Positions 52,060 to 61,095 of a stretch of 64,000 nt of DNA are shown one piece after another. Numbering within the stretch: position 1 is the stretch's first letter; every line of letters begins with the position of its first letter. The translations under genes were made by a program, and so were the position numbers. The notes under the pieces are model-generated. The model did no database searches, had not been told where the DNA came from, and was given only the letters and a program-made list of their open reading frames with translations. The stretch is from contig DS990592.1 in the NCBI GenBank assembly GCA_000155695.1, positions 3,720,335 to 3,784,334 of the forward strand. Direction: 5' to 3'. This stretch comes from Verrucomicrobiia bacterium DG1235 (lineage in GTDB: Bacteria; Verrucomicrobiota; Verrucomicrobiia; Opitutales; Opitutaceae).

Positions 52060-52383
52060 GAAAACGAGGAAAAGCCACGCGTTGACCAGCAAGTAAACCA
52101 CAGCTGGAGTCGTCTGAAGTAGAGAATCACTTATCCGCACCCGCACCGCCACAGCCGCGAGCATCTGAGCAGCCAAACCTCCCGCCCCCAAAGCACCCCA
52201 AAGCGGGGTGTCCAACCCCCAGCCCAAGGCCAAGCCCGCCGCCCCAAGCAGCTGCAACGCTCCAATCAAAACCCGCTGCCGCCCCAAACTGTAGCGATCA
52301 AACTCGCGCTTCATCCGCTCCGAAACAAAACAGCTCGTGGCGTAAACCGAAAAGGACCCCGCGCTGAAAAACAACAGAGTCAA
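52039..52383 (-). CDS. DoxX-like membrane protein, convergent overlapping partner
   Basis: A 114-residue protein with about four hydrophobic helices (about 2-20, 38-58, 62-82, 90-111) and the loop FVSERMKREFDRYSLGRQRVLIGALQLLGAAGLALGW-like pattern shared in outline with the neighbour at 51688 (EFxxYxLxxxR/K, then a Gly/Ala-rich helix). The two genes converge and their 3' ends overlap by 21 bases, so each stop lies inside the other gene. The start codon is uncertain, since the next possible ATGs trim the first helix. A real gene is supported by continuous hydrophobic helices and the family resemblance. Confidence 0.65.
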   Translation of the reverse strand: MTLLFFSAGSFSVYATSCFVSERMKREFDRYSLGRQRVLIGALQLLGAAGLALGWGLDTPLWGALGAGGLAAQMLAAVAVRVRISDSLLQTTPAVVYLLVNAWLFLVFLNLAAR

Positions 52384-52634
52384 AAAGAGCGGAGAATGAG
52401 TGTCAGCGTTGATTCCGAATCAGACGGGTCGACCGCGCTCCCGATTGCGCTATACAGGAAGGGAGAGAACCAGAGCGAAACGACTTCTAAAATAGCGGCA
52501 GAAATCTACGCTACGCCTCTTTCGTCCGATGACTATCTACCCTCCCCTCCCATGACCTCCGGCACTATCTTAAAAGTGTAACCCATGCTACCATTCCCGG
52601 GTAGTCCGTCCACATACCTTAAACCTCCTCAAGC

Positions 52635-53558
52635 ATGACAGTCCTCACCGCAGAAAACCTGTGCAAGACCTTCGGCACCACCCGCGCCCTCGAAGACCTC
52701 AGCCTCTCCATCGAAGAAGGCTCTTTCTTCGGGCTCCTCGGACCAAACGGCGCCGGCAAAAGCACCTTCATGAACATCGTATCCGGATTCCTCAAGCAGG
52801 ACTCGGGATCGCTCGCCCTACAAGGCGAAGAGCTCGACCCAAATAATATCGAGCAAAAAAAGCTCATCGGCCTATCCCCTCAGCACATCGCCCTCTATAA
52901 GGAACTATCCGCCGAGACCAATCTCAAGCTCTTCGGCAAACTCTACGGACTCTCCGGAAAGAAATTGTCCCAGCAAATCGAATACGCCCTCGAAGTCGCA
53001 CAACTCTCCGAACGCCGCAAGTCCCCCGTCAAAGACTTCTCCGGAGGCATGAAACGCCGACTCAACATCGCCGTCGCCCTCATGCACAAACCAAAGATCC
53101 TGCTCTGCGACGAACCCACCGTCGGCGTCGACCCCCAATCCCGCAACGCTATCTTCGACACATTGCTCTCCCTCAAAGAAGAAGGGATGACCATCGTCTA
53201 CTCCACACACTACATGGAGGAAGCAGAACGACTCTGCGATCAAATCGCCATCATCGACGTCGGAAAAATCCTGCGTATCGGGACCCTCGATACGCTTCTT
53301 CAAGAACTCCCAAAATCCAATATCATCCGAGCCCGCTCCGCCTCGCTCGACGAAGCAAACACCACCACCTTCTCCAAATTCGGAGCCGTCACCCAAGACG
53401 GCAGCTCCCTCGAACTCAGAACCAACGAAGACTTCCGCCTCTCCTCCTTCTTCAAGTGGACCGAAGATCAGGGCCTCGACGCGACCGACTTCCAAATCGC
53501 CCGCCCCTCCCTAGAAGACCTCTTCCTCCACCTCACCGGAAAAGACCTCCGAGAATAA
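52635..53558 (+). CDS. ABC-2 type transporter ATP-binding protein
   Basis: A 307-residue ABC ATPase: Walker A GPNGAGKST (near 38-46), Q-loop near SPQHIALYKEL, signature DFSGGMKRRLNIAVAL (near 133-148), Walker B LLCDEPTVGVDPQSR (near 155-169), and switch His in YSTHYMEEAE (near 192). The last 90 residues form the extra domain usual for DrrA/NatA-type exporters. It drives the permease encoded 49 bases downstream. Likely exports a lipid, sodium, drug or polysaccharide-type substrate; the identity cannot be told. The ATG at 52635 follows an AGG-poor leader (no clear Shine-Dalgarno). Confidence 0.93.
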   Translation: MTVLTAENLCKTFGTTRALEDLSLSIEEGSFFGLLGPNGAGKSTFMNIVSGFLKQDSGSLALQGEELDPNNIEQKKLIGLSPQHIALYKELSAETNLKLFGKLYGLSGKKLSQQIEYALEVAQLSERRKSPVKDFSGGMKRRLNIAVALMHKPKILLCDEPTVGVDPQSRNAIFDTLLSLKEEGMTIVYSTHYMEEAERLCDQIAIIDVGKILRIGTLDTLLQELPKSNIIRARSASLDEANTTTFSKFGAVTQDGSSLELRTNEDFRLSSFFKWTEDQGLDATDFQIARPSLEDLFLHLTGKDLRE

Positions 53559-53607
53559 AGCCTAAAGACTCCTCCAAGCCTTCAATTCACCGCTCACCAC
53601 TTTACAA

Positions 53608-54960
53608 ATGCGCGCCATCCTCACTCTCCTCCAAAAAGACTTCATCCTGTTCTTCAGAGACAAGACAGCCATCGTGCTCACCTTCCTGGTCCCCTTCTTT
53701 GTCATCTACATCGTCGGCAATATCTTCAGCGGCGCCGGAGACAACGGAGGGCTCTCCTCCAACATAAAACTCGCCGCCTACAACGAATCCGGAGACGCCG
53801 CCGCAGACACCTTCATTAAAGCCCTCGACCTCGAAGAAAGCATCGAGCTCGTCTCCGACGCCCCCGGCTCCGACAACACCCGCGTTCCATTCACTCGAGA
53901 ATCCATCCGCCAAGGCATTGTCGACCACCACTACAATTTCGCCCTCATCATCCCCAAAGGCTACCTCAAAGAAGACGACATCGGCCTACGCCTCGAGTTT
54001 CTCTCCAATCCTAAAAACCAAATCGAAGCCCAGATCATCAACGGCCTCATCCAAAAGGCCGTATTCACAAAACTCCCACAGCTCCTCGCCGGACAACTCG
54101 ACGAGTATCAAAAAGAGCAAATGGGCGATGAAAAATACAACCAATTCCTCGACGGACTCGCAGCTCTCATCACCCTATCGTACGATGATATTGAATACGA
54201 CGACGTCCGCGAAAGAATGGGCTTTGCCGGACTCACCGAACTCCTCAGCCCAAGCGACGCGACCGACGGCGAAGACGGTGAAGATCAAGCCTCCGCCTTC
54301 TTCGAAGGCATTATCGAATTCGACGAAGACCAAGTCTTCGGCAAAGAACTCAAAAACCCCTACCTCACTCGCATGATCGGCGGCTACGCCATCATGTTCC
54401 TCCTCTTCGCCACCACCGGCTCCGCCGCCTCCCTCTTCGAAGAGCGAAACGACGGCATCTTCCTGCGCATCCTCTCCATGCCCGCCAAACGCACCCACAT
54501 CCTCTGGTCCAAATACCTCTTCAACACCCTCCTGGGAGTCACCCAAGCCATCACCCTCTTCATCGCCTCCTCCTTCCTCTTCAACGTCGAGGTCTTCCCA
54601 AACCTCCCCGCCCTCTTCATCGTCAGCATCTTCGCCTCCGCAGCCTGCACCGCCTTCGGCATGCTGCTCGCCTCCATCTCCAAAACGCCCCAGCAAGCCC
54701 AAGGATTCGGCACCCTGCTCATCATCAGCATGAGCGCCCTCGGCGGAGCCTGGTTCCCCCTCTCCATGATGGGACCCACCATGCAAATCATCGGCAAATT
54801 CACCCTCGTCTACTGGGGAGTCGAAGCCTACCTCGGCGCCCTCTGGGAAGAGTCCGGCATCCTCGCCCTCCTTCCCAACCTAGGCGTCCTCGCCGCCATC
54901 GCCGCAGGCCTCATCGCCATCGCCGCCTGGCGCTTCAAAACCGGCGACCTCTTCCGCTAA
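53608..54960 (+). CDS. ABC-2 type transporter permease
   Basis: A 450-residue permease with a first membrane helix at about 22-42 (FLVPFFVIYIVGNIF). A long extracytoplasmic region of about 220 residues follows (about 45-255), including an acidic loop DGEDGEDQASAF near 218. Five more helices lie between about 260 and 440, the third extracytoplasmic-facing part containing GGAWFPLSMMGP. The motif EERNDGIFLRILSMP near 282 is the typical coupling segment of ABC-2 exporters (linearmycin/NatB class). It partners the ATPase at 52635. The large outside domain points to substrate handling in the periplasm. Substrate unknown. Confidence 0.9.
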   Translation: MRAILTLLQKDFILFFRDKTAIVLTFLVPFFVIYIVGNIFSGAGDNGGLSSNIKLAAYNESGDAAADTFIKALDLEESIELVSDAPGSDNTRVPFTRESIRQGIVDHHYNFALIIPKGYLKEDDIGLRLEFLSNPKNQIEAQIINGLIQKAVFTKLPQLLAGQLDEYQKEQMGDEKYNQFLDGLAALITLSYDDIEYDDVRERMGFAGLTELLSPSDATDGEDGEDQASAFFEGIIEFDEDQVFGKELKNPYLTRMIGGYAIMFLLFATTGSAASLFEERNDGIFLRILSMPAKRTHILWSKYLFNTLLGVTQAITLFIASSFLFNVEVFPNLPALFIVSIFASAACTAFGMLLASISKTPQQAQGFGTLLIISMSALGGAWFPLSMMGPTMQIIGKFTLVYWGVEAYLGALWEESGILALLPNLGVLAAIAAGLIAIAAWRFKTGDLFR

Positions 54961-55275
54961 ACCCCACCCGCCCCTCAAAGCAGCTCCATCCCTGGAGCGC
55001 GAAACGCGCAACCTTACACGTTTCGCGCCCCAACAGAACGTCTCCCCTCCCCCACAGGAAGGCCCTGGATTCTTTCCGCGCAAAAAAGAATCCGCGTATC
55101 CGAGTTTTCCGAATACATAAAAAACTCCTCTTCCTGGGAACCCAAAGCCCACGCAAAGGACTACAGTTGTACGACTCCTAACCGAGTGCGTGTGTGTGAA
55201 ATATAAATACAAGGCTGCCCCCTGACGGGCAGATCCGCGTTAGCGCGTGCCCGCATCTCACAACTCCATGCAAAT
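54961..55275. other. Intergenic region with a strong hairpin
   Basis: This 315-base gap between the exporter and the helical-repeat operon has no supported gene. It contains a perfect ten-bp stem, GCGCGAAACG (54997-55006) with CGTTTCGCGC (55019-55028), around a 12-base loop but without a T-run. It may end the ABC operon or be a binding palindrome. The rest includes a likely promoter zone for the next operon, in which I could not pick a definite box. Confidence 0.5.
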
Positions 55276-57276
55276 GTGAAACGCCCCTACCTCCTTCCGC
55301 TGCTATTGCTAGGCTTCGTCATCGGATACGGAACCGGCACACTCGTAGAGCCAACTTCCAAATCCTCAACAGCTAGCCGCCCTGCCATCACCGCCTTCTC
55401 CACTACACCCTTCGCCAAAGAGGAAAAAATCGAGTCATGGCGACAGCGCTTTCTCAATCTCCTAGAAGAACCCTCCACCACCTTACGCAACGCGTCCTAC
55501 TACGCTTTCGCCCAAAACGTTCCCGTCAAAGAAATGCCCTACGTCATCGAGGCCATCTATCCCGAAGGTTGGGCGCGATTCCGAGGAGATCTGCCGCTCG
55601 CCCTAAGCATGGAATGGCTTCGGAAAGACAGTCTATCATTGGCCTACACTTACGAGCGGCTCGCAACGGAACACCCCGATCTCCACGACAACTTTAGGGG
55701 AGTCTTCTTTAACCTTGGACTGCAAAACGCTCCCGGCGCTGTCGCGGCAATCCAAAACGTCGCAGACCCCGACATACGCTCACTTTTCTCCAAACCTTTC
55801 ATCAACGGTATTCGCAATAAGCATACAAGCATCCTCTTCGAAACCAAACTCGCCCTACTCTCCCCGAGAGAAGTTTTCTATAAACTAACGGATCCAGAGA
55901 GGGAAGAAGCCCTTTCCGCCTTCTGGGCCAACCCGAACTACTACCTTAAAGAAAAGATCAACCCGGACTACACGTTTTGGTACGAACTTGGAAAACGATA
56001 CGGCTTACCCTGTATCGATAGAATACCTACGAATCATAACATTTGTTTCACCTACCTCGGAGTCATCGCAAGTGGAGCATCCTTATCTCAAGAGCAGGCC
56101 GAAAAAATCGAAAAGAACTGGCAGCCTCGCTACGAGTTTTCAGATTTTCTCTCAAATGAAGAGGCCACCACGGTTATAACGAGCATCTTAGATATACCCG
56201 AAATCAGAGATACGCTTGATCACCACGTTTTCGCCAATGTGTGGAACAAAGGCATCACAGAAGCACTGGCATACAAACTCCTCTCCCAGCCCGACCTTTC
56301 TCCATCTCTCCGGAAAACCGTAATAAGCCACGCCAACGCGTGCTTTCCGCCAGACCAATTCATTGCCCTATTGGCTGATGAAAGCAGCGACACTCGAGCG
56401 ACAGGTCTTAATTCTCTTCTTAACTCAATGCCTCCTGACGAGCGTATCCAAATGATTGAGTCGCTACCTCCAAGTTGGGTAGACCAAGGCCTTCTTCATT
56501 CAAACTTCAACCGATTCATCTACGAAAAAAACCTAAAAGGCCTCGACGCAGTTGCAGCAAAATTCGATGAGATTGAAAAACTCCTACCCACCAGTTCACG
56601 ACAAGTGGAGATACTTTGGGAGATAGCTCCTCACCTCTATCTCCAAGGCATCGAATCACTCGATTCCGAAAAACGAGAGTCCCACCTTTCACGACTCGCC
56701 AATGCCGCTAGCGAAGAAGAACTAACCAGCATCCTGGAAATGGGTACCTACGAGCAGCAAACAAATGTAATCATAAACATGATACAAAGTAAACCCAAGC
56801 TCGCTGTAGAAATTCTAAAGACAGAAGACCTATCCGATCTCGCAACTCGCGAAGCCCACAAAATGGGATCCCAGATCGCTTTCAGCACCGATACCTCCAT
56901 CGCAGAGGACTACTTCAAAAGCCGCGCATTCGACAAACCAAACGATCAAATCGCCTTGTTAAGCTACTATCTAAAAGAGCCTAATTTCGTTTTCGAGGGC
57001 CAAGATACTGAAAAAATCCGCGAGCTCTCCCCGCAGAATGACTATATCTATCGCGTAGCTTCAGCGATCAACGAAGACTCAGAAAACATCGAATCGCTCC
57101 ACGCTCTAAGAGAAGAACAACCCGACGCTTTTGTCAGGGCGATTACAGCAGCCCTTCAATTCGAAAACATCCTTCCTCTCAAACGAAAGGCTACCCAACT
57201 CTTAAGAACCTCTCAACTCAACAAGGCGGAACGATCAAAAATCCACTGCGCGCTCTACGGAGGGACACCCCTATGA
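55276..57276 (+). CDS. Helical-repeat envelope protein, first gene of a protease operon
   Basis: A 666-residue protein of no recognised family, read from a GTG at 55276. It has a membrane anchor or signal segment (YLLPLLLLGFVIGYGTG, about 5-21), then about 600 residues of mixed helices without an obvious catalytic motif. It is rich in repeated units containing W-x(2)-(R/K)-D and (D/E)-L turns, for instance SMEWLRKDSLSL near 111-122 and EILWEIAPHLYL near 443. The pattern recalls HEAT-like or TPR-like solenoids. The next gene overlaps its stop by four bases (ATGA), and its product has the same design, with EWMRKD in an equivalent place. Third in the operon is a subtilase. Likely an exported scaffold, substrate or inhibitor for the protease; inferred only from operon structure. 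Confidence 0.7.
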   Translation: MKRPYLLPLLLLGFVIGYGTGTLVEPTSKSSTASRPAITAFSTTPFAKEEKIESWRQRFLNLLEEPSTTLRNASYYAFAQNVPVKEMPYVIEAIYPEGWARFRGDLPLALSMEWLRKDSLSLAYTYERLATEHPDLHDNFRGVFFNLGLQNAPGAVAAIQNVADPDIRSLFSKPFINGIRNKHTSILFETKLALLSPREVFYKLTDPEREEALSAFWANPNYYLKEKINPDYTFWYELGKRYGLPCIDRIPTNHNICFTYLGVIASGASLSQEQAEKIEKNWQPRYEFSDFLSNEEATTVITSILDIPEIRDTLDHHVFANVWNKGITEALAYKLLSQPDLSPSLRKTVISHANACFPPDQFIALLADESSDTRATGLNSLLNSMPPDERIQMIESLPPSWVDQGLLHSNFNRFIYEKNLKGLDAVAAKFDEIEKLLPTSSRQVEILWEIAPHLYLQGIESLDSEKRESHLSRLANAASEEELTSILEMGTYEQQTNVIINMIQSKPKLAVEILKTEDLSDLATREAHKMGSQIAFSTDTSIAEDYFKSRAFDKPNDQIALLSYYLKEPNFVFEGQDTEKIRELSPQNDYIYRVASAINEDSENIESLHALREEQPDAFVRAITAALQFENILPLKRKATQLLRTSQLNKAERSKIHCALYGGTPL

Positions 57277-59333
57277 AGCCACTCAAAGCAACCACTCTTG
57301 TGGCGTGCTGCTCATTCGCCGGAAGCGTAGGATACTTCGCATCCACTCAGACGAGAATCGAAGAGAATTCTGAACTGATAGGTGTAACTAAAGATTCGAT
57401 ACAAGCCGTATCGTTTCACGAAGAAACCGCTAACAACACCTACTTCACCTTCGAGAATCCCTTTAGCCCTAGGCGCGAGCTCAACCGAGCCTTAGGAGCT
57501 GAAAACGCAGCTGAGCGCTATGGTCGTTTCTTAGCGATCGGCTACCATTCCGCCCAAGAACATCCACTGCAAAACTTAGAATCACTTTCACCAGAAATCT
57601 GGAACTACGAAAACTATGACCTAAGAGGAGCATTCTTTTCCGAATGGATGAGAAAAGATCCTGAAGAATTTCTGCCATGGGCAGAGGCCAAGTACCTAGC
57701 CCTAGCAAAGGACAAAAAACTGGAGCTCTTTCCCACCTACCACCTCGCATACCTCGAGCCTATCGCGCTACTCGAACTGCTTCCTAAAATCAAAGTAGAG
57801 TCTTTTGCAGATACTGTTCGTAATGATCTGCTGGGTACGCTTCTGGAAAAAGATGCGGCCTTGCTCTGGAAACGCCGAAACGAAATTGCTTCCCTAAACA
57901 GAATCATCGAAAAGGCCTCAGACAGAGGCTTGCTCCCTCTAGCGCTCCAATTTTGGAGATGGTCAGAATGGGAGGACTTAAGCCTGCCGGACAGGCTCTA
58001 CGAATATATGGCGAAACACAGTCTATTGAACGACGCCATCCATCTTGTCGGCTACCAACGGACCCTTTTCGCCGTCCACTACGCGGCTTTCAGCCCAGCA
58101 GCAGCCGCGAATTGGGTGCGCGCCCAGCCCACCCTCTATGATTTCATCTACGAGTTCGACAACCGCCATACCGCGTACTTTCGCGCCCTACTCGCCTCGC
58201 AAAACTTCCACGAATGGAGCGACGCTTCCGCCTGGATACGCGAGGCGATCAGCTCAGACGAAGACACGCTCCTCGCAGAATCAGTGTTCGCCGCCATTCA
58301 GCTTCTACCTGATTCAGCGGTGAACATCGCCTTGATAGAGGACCTCAATGATTACCTCTATGAGATCGACAACGACTCAGCCATCGAAAAATTCTACCTC
58401 TCACTCGATTCAAATCATCCGGTACTCGCAGAGGTAGAGGCCTACCTTCTTTCAAATCAGGAACGTTTCGGGCAGGTCCTCACTAAACGGGCGACAAGAG
58501 AACTTCCCACTCCCGATAGACTGCTGAAAGCCTTTGCCCTAGGAAATATCGACAACTGGCCCGACTCCTATTTCGAATCTGCGAAGGCAAGCTTCGCCCA
58601 AATGAGCGATGACGAACTCCTATGGAGCCTCGCTCCTAATATGCTACTAACCGCTGCTCAGTTCGACTCTGAACGTATTCAAAATCTAGTCGCAAACGCA
58701 GATCCAGTATGGATTCAAACCACCCTTAGCAACAGCGGTTTTCTCAACAACGTATCCCTAGAGTCGCTCGAACTCGTCAGCGAAATGATTTCGACTCTCC
58801 CAGCCGATCAAGCCCGATCAATCAACGAAAACGCAAAATCCGTCGTCATCCAAACCGCATCGATCGATTCCGACCACCAAAAGTACATAAAGATCGCTAG
58901 TCGCAGCGAAGACATAAACCTAATCGCAAATTCCATCAGCCTCGAAGACTACCAAAACAATCCCGAGCTTCAGGCGGCCATAAAGGCCCACCCGCGAAAA
59001 GAGGAATTCTATCAAGGAATCGTCAGTTCCAACAACGCCAAAACCTACCAAGATCCTGATTTTCAGAACGCATTCAAACAACTCGAAAAAGGCCGAGCTC
59101 TCCTCGAGCTTCCCGCAGACGACATCGTATCCAATCTTCAATCACTTCCGAAAACGGAACGACTCGATCTCGCTAAAGCCACCGTCATCGTGAGCAATGA
59201 TTTAGACCAGCATAGCGATTTGATGAAGCTGTTCGAGCTTCCGATTTGGAGTGACGACGACAAGAAGGAACTGTACGACCTAGGTTTTAAGAATTACCTT
59301 AATTTCAATCTCCACTCTGGCATTGACTGGTAG
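57273..59333 (+). CDS. Helical-repeat envelope protein, second gene of a protease operon
   Basis: A 686-residue protein, a probable distant paralogue of the one before it. It has a hydrophobic N-terminus (about 5-25; ATTLVACCSFAGSVGYFAS), then helical repeats to the end. The segment SEWMRKDPEEFLPWAEAKYL (about 123-142) shows the W-x(2)-(R/K)-D unit shared with the first protein; another W-rich unit is ANWVRAQPTLYDFIYEF near 272. No known domain or catalytic residue pattern is seen. It overlaps its upstream neighbour by four bases and its downstream neighbour (subtilase) by 11, implying translational coupling of all three. Exported or membrane-tethered by its N-terminus; possibly a partner of the protease. 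Confidence 0.7.
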   Translation: MKPLKATTLVACCSFAGSVGYFASTQTRIEENSELIGVTKDSIQAVSFHEETANNTYFTFENPFSPRRELNRALGAENAAERYGRFLAIGYHSAQEHPLQNLESLSPEIWNYENYDLRGAFFSEWMRKDPEEFLPWAEAKYLALAKDKKLELFPTYHLAYLEPIALLELLPKIKVESFADTVRNDLLGTLLEKDAALLWKRRNEIASLNRIIEKASDRGLLPLALQFWRWSEWEDLSLPDRLYEYMAKHSLLNDAIHLVGYQRTLFAVHYAAFSPAAAANWVRAQPTLYDFIYEFDNRHTAYFRALLASQNFHEWSDASAWIREAISSDEDTLLAESVFAAIQLLPDSAVNIALIEDLNDYLYEIDNDSAIEKFYLSLDSNHPVLAEVEAYLLSNQERFGQVLTKRATRELPTPDRLLKAFALGNIDNWPDSYFESAKASFAQMSDDELLWSLAPNMLLTAAQFDSERIQNLVANADPVWIQTTLSNSGFLNNVSLESLELVSEMISTLPADQARSINENAKSVVIQTASIDSDHQKYIKIASRSEDINLIANSISLEDYQNNPELQAAIKAHPRKEEFYQGIVSSNNAKTYQDPDFQNAFKQLEKGRALLELPADDIVSNLQSLPKTERLDLAKATVIVSNDLDQHSDLMKLFELPIWSDDDKKELYDLGFKNYLNFNLHSGIDW

Positions 59334-60957
59334 CAACTCGAAAAAAACGAAAACGAGATTCCGCAGAGCCTTAGGACTCTTTGCGTTAAGCCTCGCTGCC
59401 GCTGCGTTACTGTACAGAGAAACCAAAACCCTTGATACTAGAGACATACCCAATACCCCTCCAAAACACGACACCCTCGACAAACAACCGTTCCACTCCT
59501 CTCCGGAAGAGCTCAATTCAGTCACCGAGCCTGAAGCCGAAGCAAGCCCCCCACCAAACGCCATTCAAGACGAAGCCATCCTCACCTTCGACTCGGAAGA
59601 TTCACTTCAAGCATTTCTGGAATCTACGCGTGGCGAAGACATCAAAATCCTCGCTTCAAACGGTACCCTGCGCTCCGCAAGGATACGCTTCAATGACCCC
59701 AAGTTATTTGCCAGTCTCACAGACTCAGCAGGCCAAGTCGGCTTTAACTACACGCTGCTTACGCCATTTCCCGTTATTCCCGTAACCGGCGCTACCCACG
59801 CTGAATTCGAAAATCACGCTTTGGATTTCATGAATGTGCCACGCGAAAACCAGGAGGCAGGAAAAGGCATTAGCGTCGCTATTCTCGATACTGGTATTCG
59901 AAATCATATTACGCTAGATGGCCTACAAATCACTCAGTACGACCTTAGCGAATCAGATGACAATTCCGACTACGCTTCACACGGTACAGCGGTCGCCTCC
60001 CTCATCGCGGGCCAAAACGGAAACGGCATCGCACCCTCTGCCCAGCTCATAGATATCCGCGTATTGAATACAGAGGGTATCGGCGACACCTTTTCACTAG
60101 CCGAAGGCATCGTTCAAGCAGTCGAAGCTGGAGCGAACATCATCAATATGAGCGTTGGGAGCTACGGAACAAGCCAAGCCCTTAGCAACGCAATCGCTTA
60201 CGCCGAATCAAACGGTGTGGTCCTAGTGGCCGCAGCAGGAAACGAAGGTCTCGCCACGCTGCCCTATCCAGCAGCCTACGAGGCAGTCATCGCCGTTTCC
60301 GCAATCGACGCGAATGGGCACCCAACAGATTTCTCCAACCAGAGCTCCCTTGTAGATTTAGCCGCCCCTGGCGTTGGCGTCTATGCCGCCTGGGGCAACG
60401 ATGAGTGGACGAGCTTCACCGGCACCTCCGCCTCCGCTCCATTCGTCTCCGGCGCGATCGCCGCCATCAGCTCCGAACTCAACATACCCGTGAATGAAGC
60501 GGCTTCCCTTCTCATCGAAAATGCGAATGACAGTGGACTCCCCGGAAAAGACTCCCAGCTAGGAGCAGGCTACACCGACTTACAACGTACCCTAAACTCA
60601 AAGACTTCATATACCGACCTCGCAACGGCAGGCATTTACCTCGACCCTGTCACAGACGAAAACGGTCGATACACCATCTATCTCACTATCCAAAACCGAG
60701 GCACTGAAACAATCCCCACCGCTTCGCTCGACTACACACTCTCAAACGGCTTAACCCAAACCGTATATCTCGGAAGCCTTGAACCCAGTGAAGTCAGCAG
60801 CCACACCCTGCACCCGACAAAAGGCGAGCTGTCCTCACTTAATGGATACACTGTTAAAGCAAGCGTTCGGGCGGGGAATCGAAACACCGATGCCAACTCA
60901 GAAAACAACTCCCAAGAGGCTTTGTTCACACTCGCACCTGAAGTCCCCATCCCTTAG
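59323..60957 (+). CDS. Membrane-anchored subtilase (S8 serine protease)
   Basis: A 544-residue protease read from a TTG at 59323, inside the end of the preceding gene. Parts: a basic stretch and membrane anchor (about 12-31), an extended Pro/Glu linker (about 35-82), a propeptide-like domain (about 84-150; ILTFDSEDSLQAFLES), and the subtilisin domain (about 165-425). The catalytic triad is complete: Asp189 (AILDTGI), His220 (SHGTAVASLIAG) and Ser369 (GTSASAP), with oxyanion Asn307 (AAAGNEG). A C-terminal Ig-like/CARDB domain follows (about 435-540; YTIYLTIQNRGTETIP). It should be held at the inner membrane facing the periplasm and cut proteins there. Coupled to two helical-repeat genes. Confident for the enzyme, not for its target. 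Confidence 0.9.
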   Translation: MTGSNSKKTKTRFRRALGLFALSLAAAALLYRETKTLDTRDIPNTPPKHDTLDKQPFHSSPEELNSVTEPEAEASPPPNAIQDEAILTFDSEDSLQAFLESTRGEDIKILASNGTLRSARIRFNDPKLFASLTDSAGQVGFNYTLLTPFPVIPVTGATHAEFENHALDFMNVPRENQEAGKGISVAILDTGIRNHITLDGLQITQYDLSESDDNSDYASHGTAVASLIAGQNGNGIAPSAQLIDIRVLNTEGIGDTFSLAEGIVQAVEAGANIINMSVGSYGTSQALSNAIAYAESNGVVLVAAAGNEGLATLPYPAAYEAVIAVSAIDANGHPTDFSNQSSLVDLAAPGVGVYAAWGNDEWTSFTGTSASAPFVSGAIAAISSELNIPVNEAASLLIENANDSGLPGKDSQLGAGYTDLQRTLNSKTSYTDLATAGIYLDPVTDENGRYTIYLTIQNRGTETIPTASLDYTLSNGLTQTVYLGSLEPSEVSSHTLHPTKGELSSLNGYTVKASVRAGNRNTDANSENNSQEALFTLAPEVPIP

Positions 60958-61095
60958 TCTACTCCTTTAAGTCCATGTGCTTTCGAATAAAAAATTCCAA
61001 CTTGATTCTGGATACAGCTTAGTCGAAAAGCGCAAGAGCCAATGAGGGCCTCAGAAGACAGGAATCAATCCCATACCTCAAAGACTAAAATGACT

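Noticed and set aside
52396-52581. Open frame of 61 codons between the DoxX-like gene and the ABC exporter
   Set aside because: No ribosome site, no recognisable features, no conserved neighbours.
54997-55028. Calling the ten-bp stem a Rho-independent terminator
   Set aside because: The stem is perfect, but there is no T-run after it and the loop is long; left as a hairpin of unknown role.
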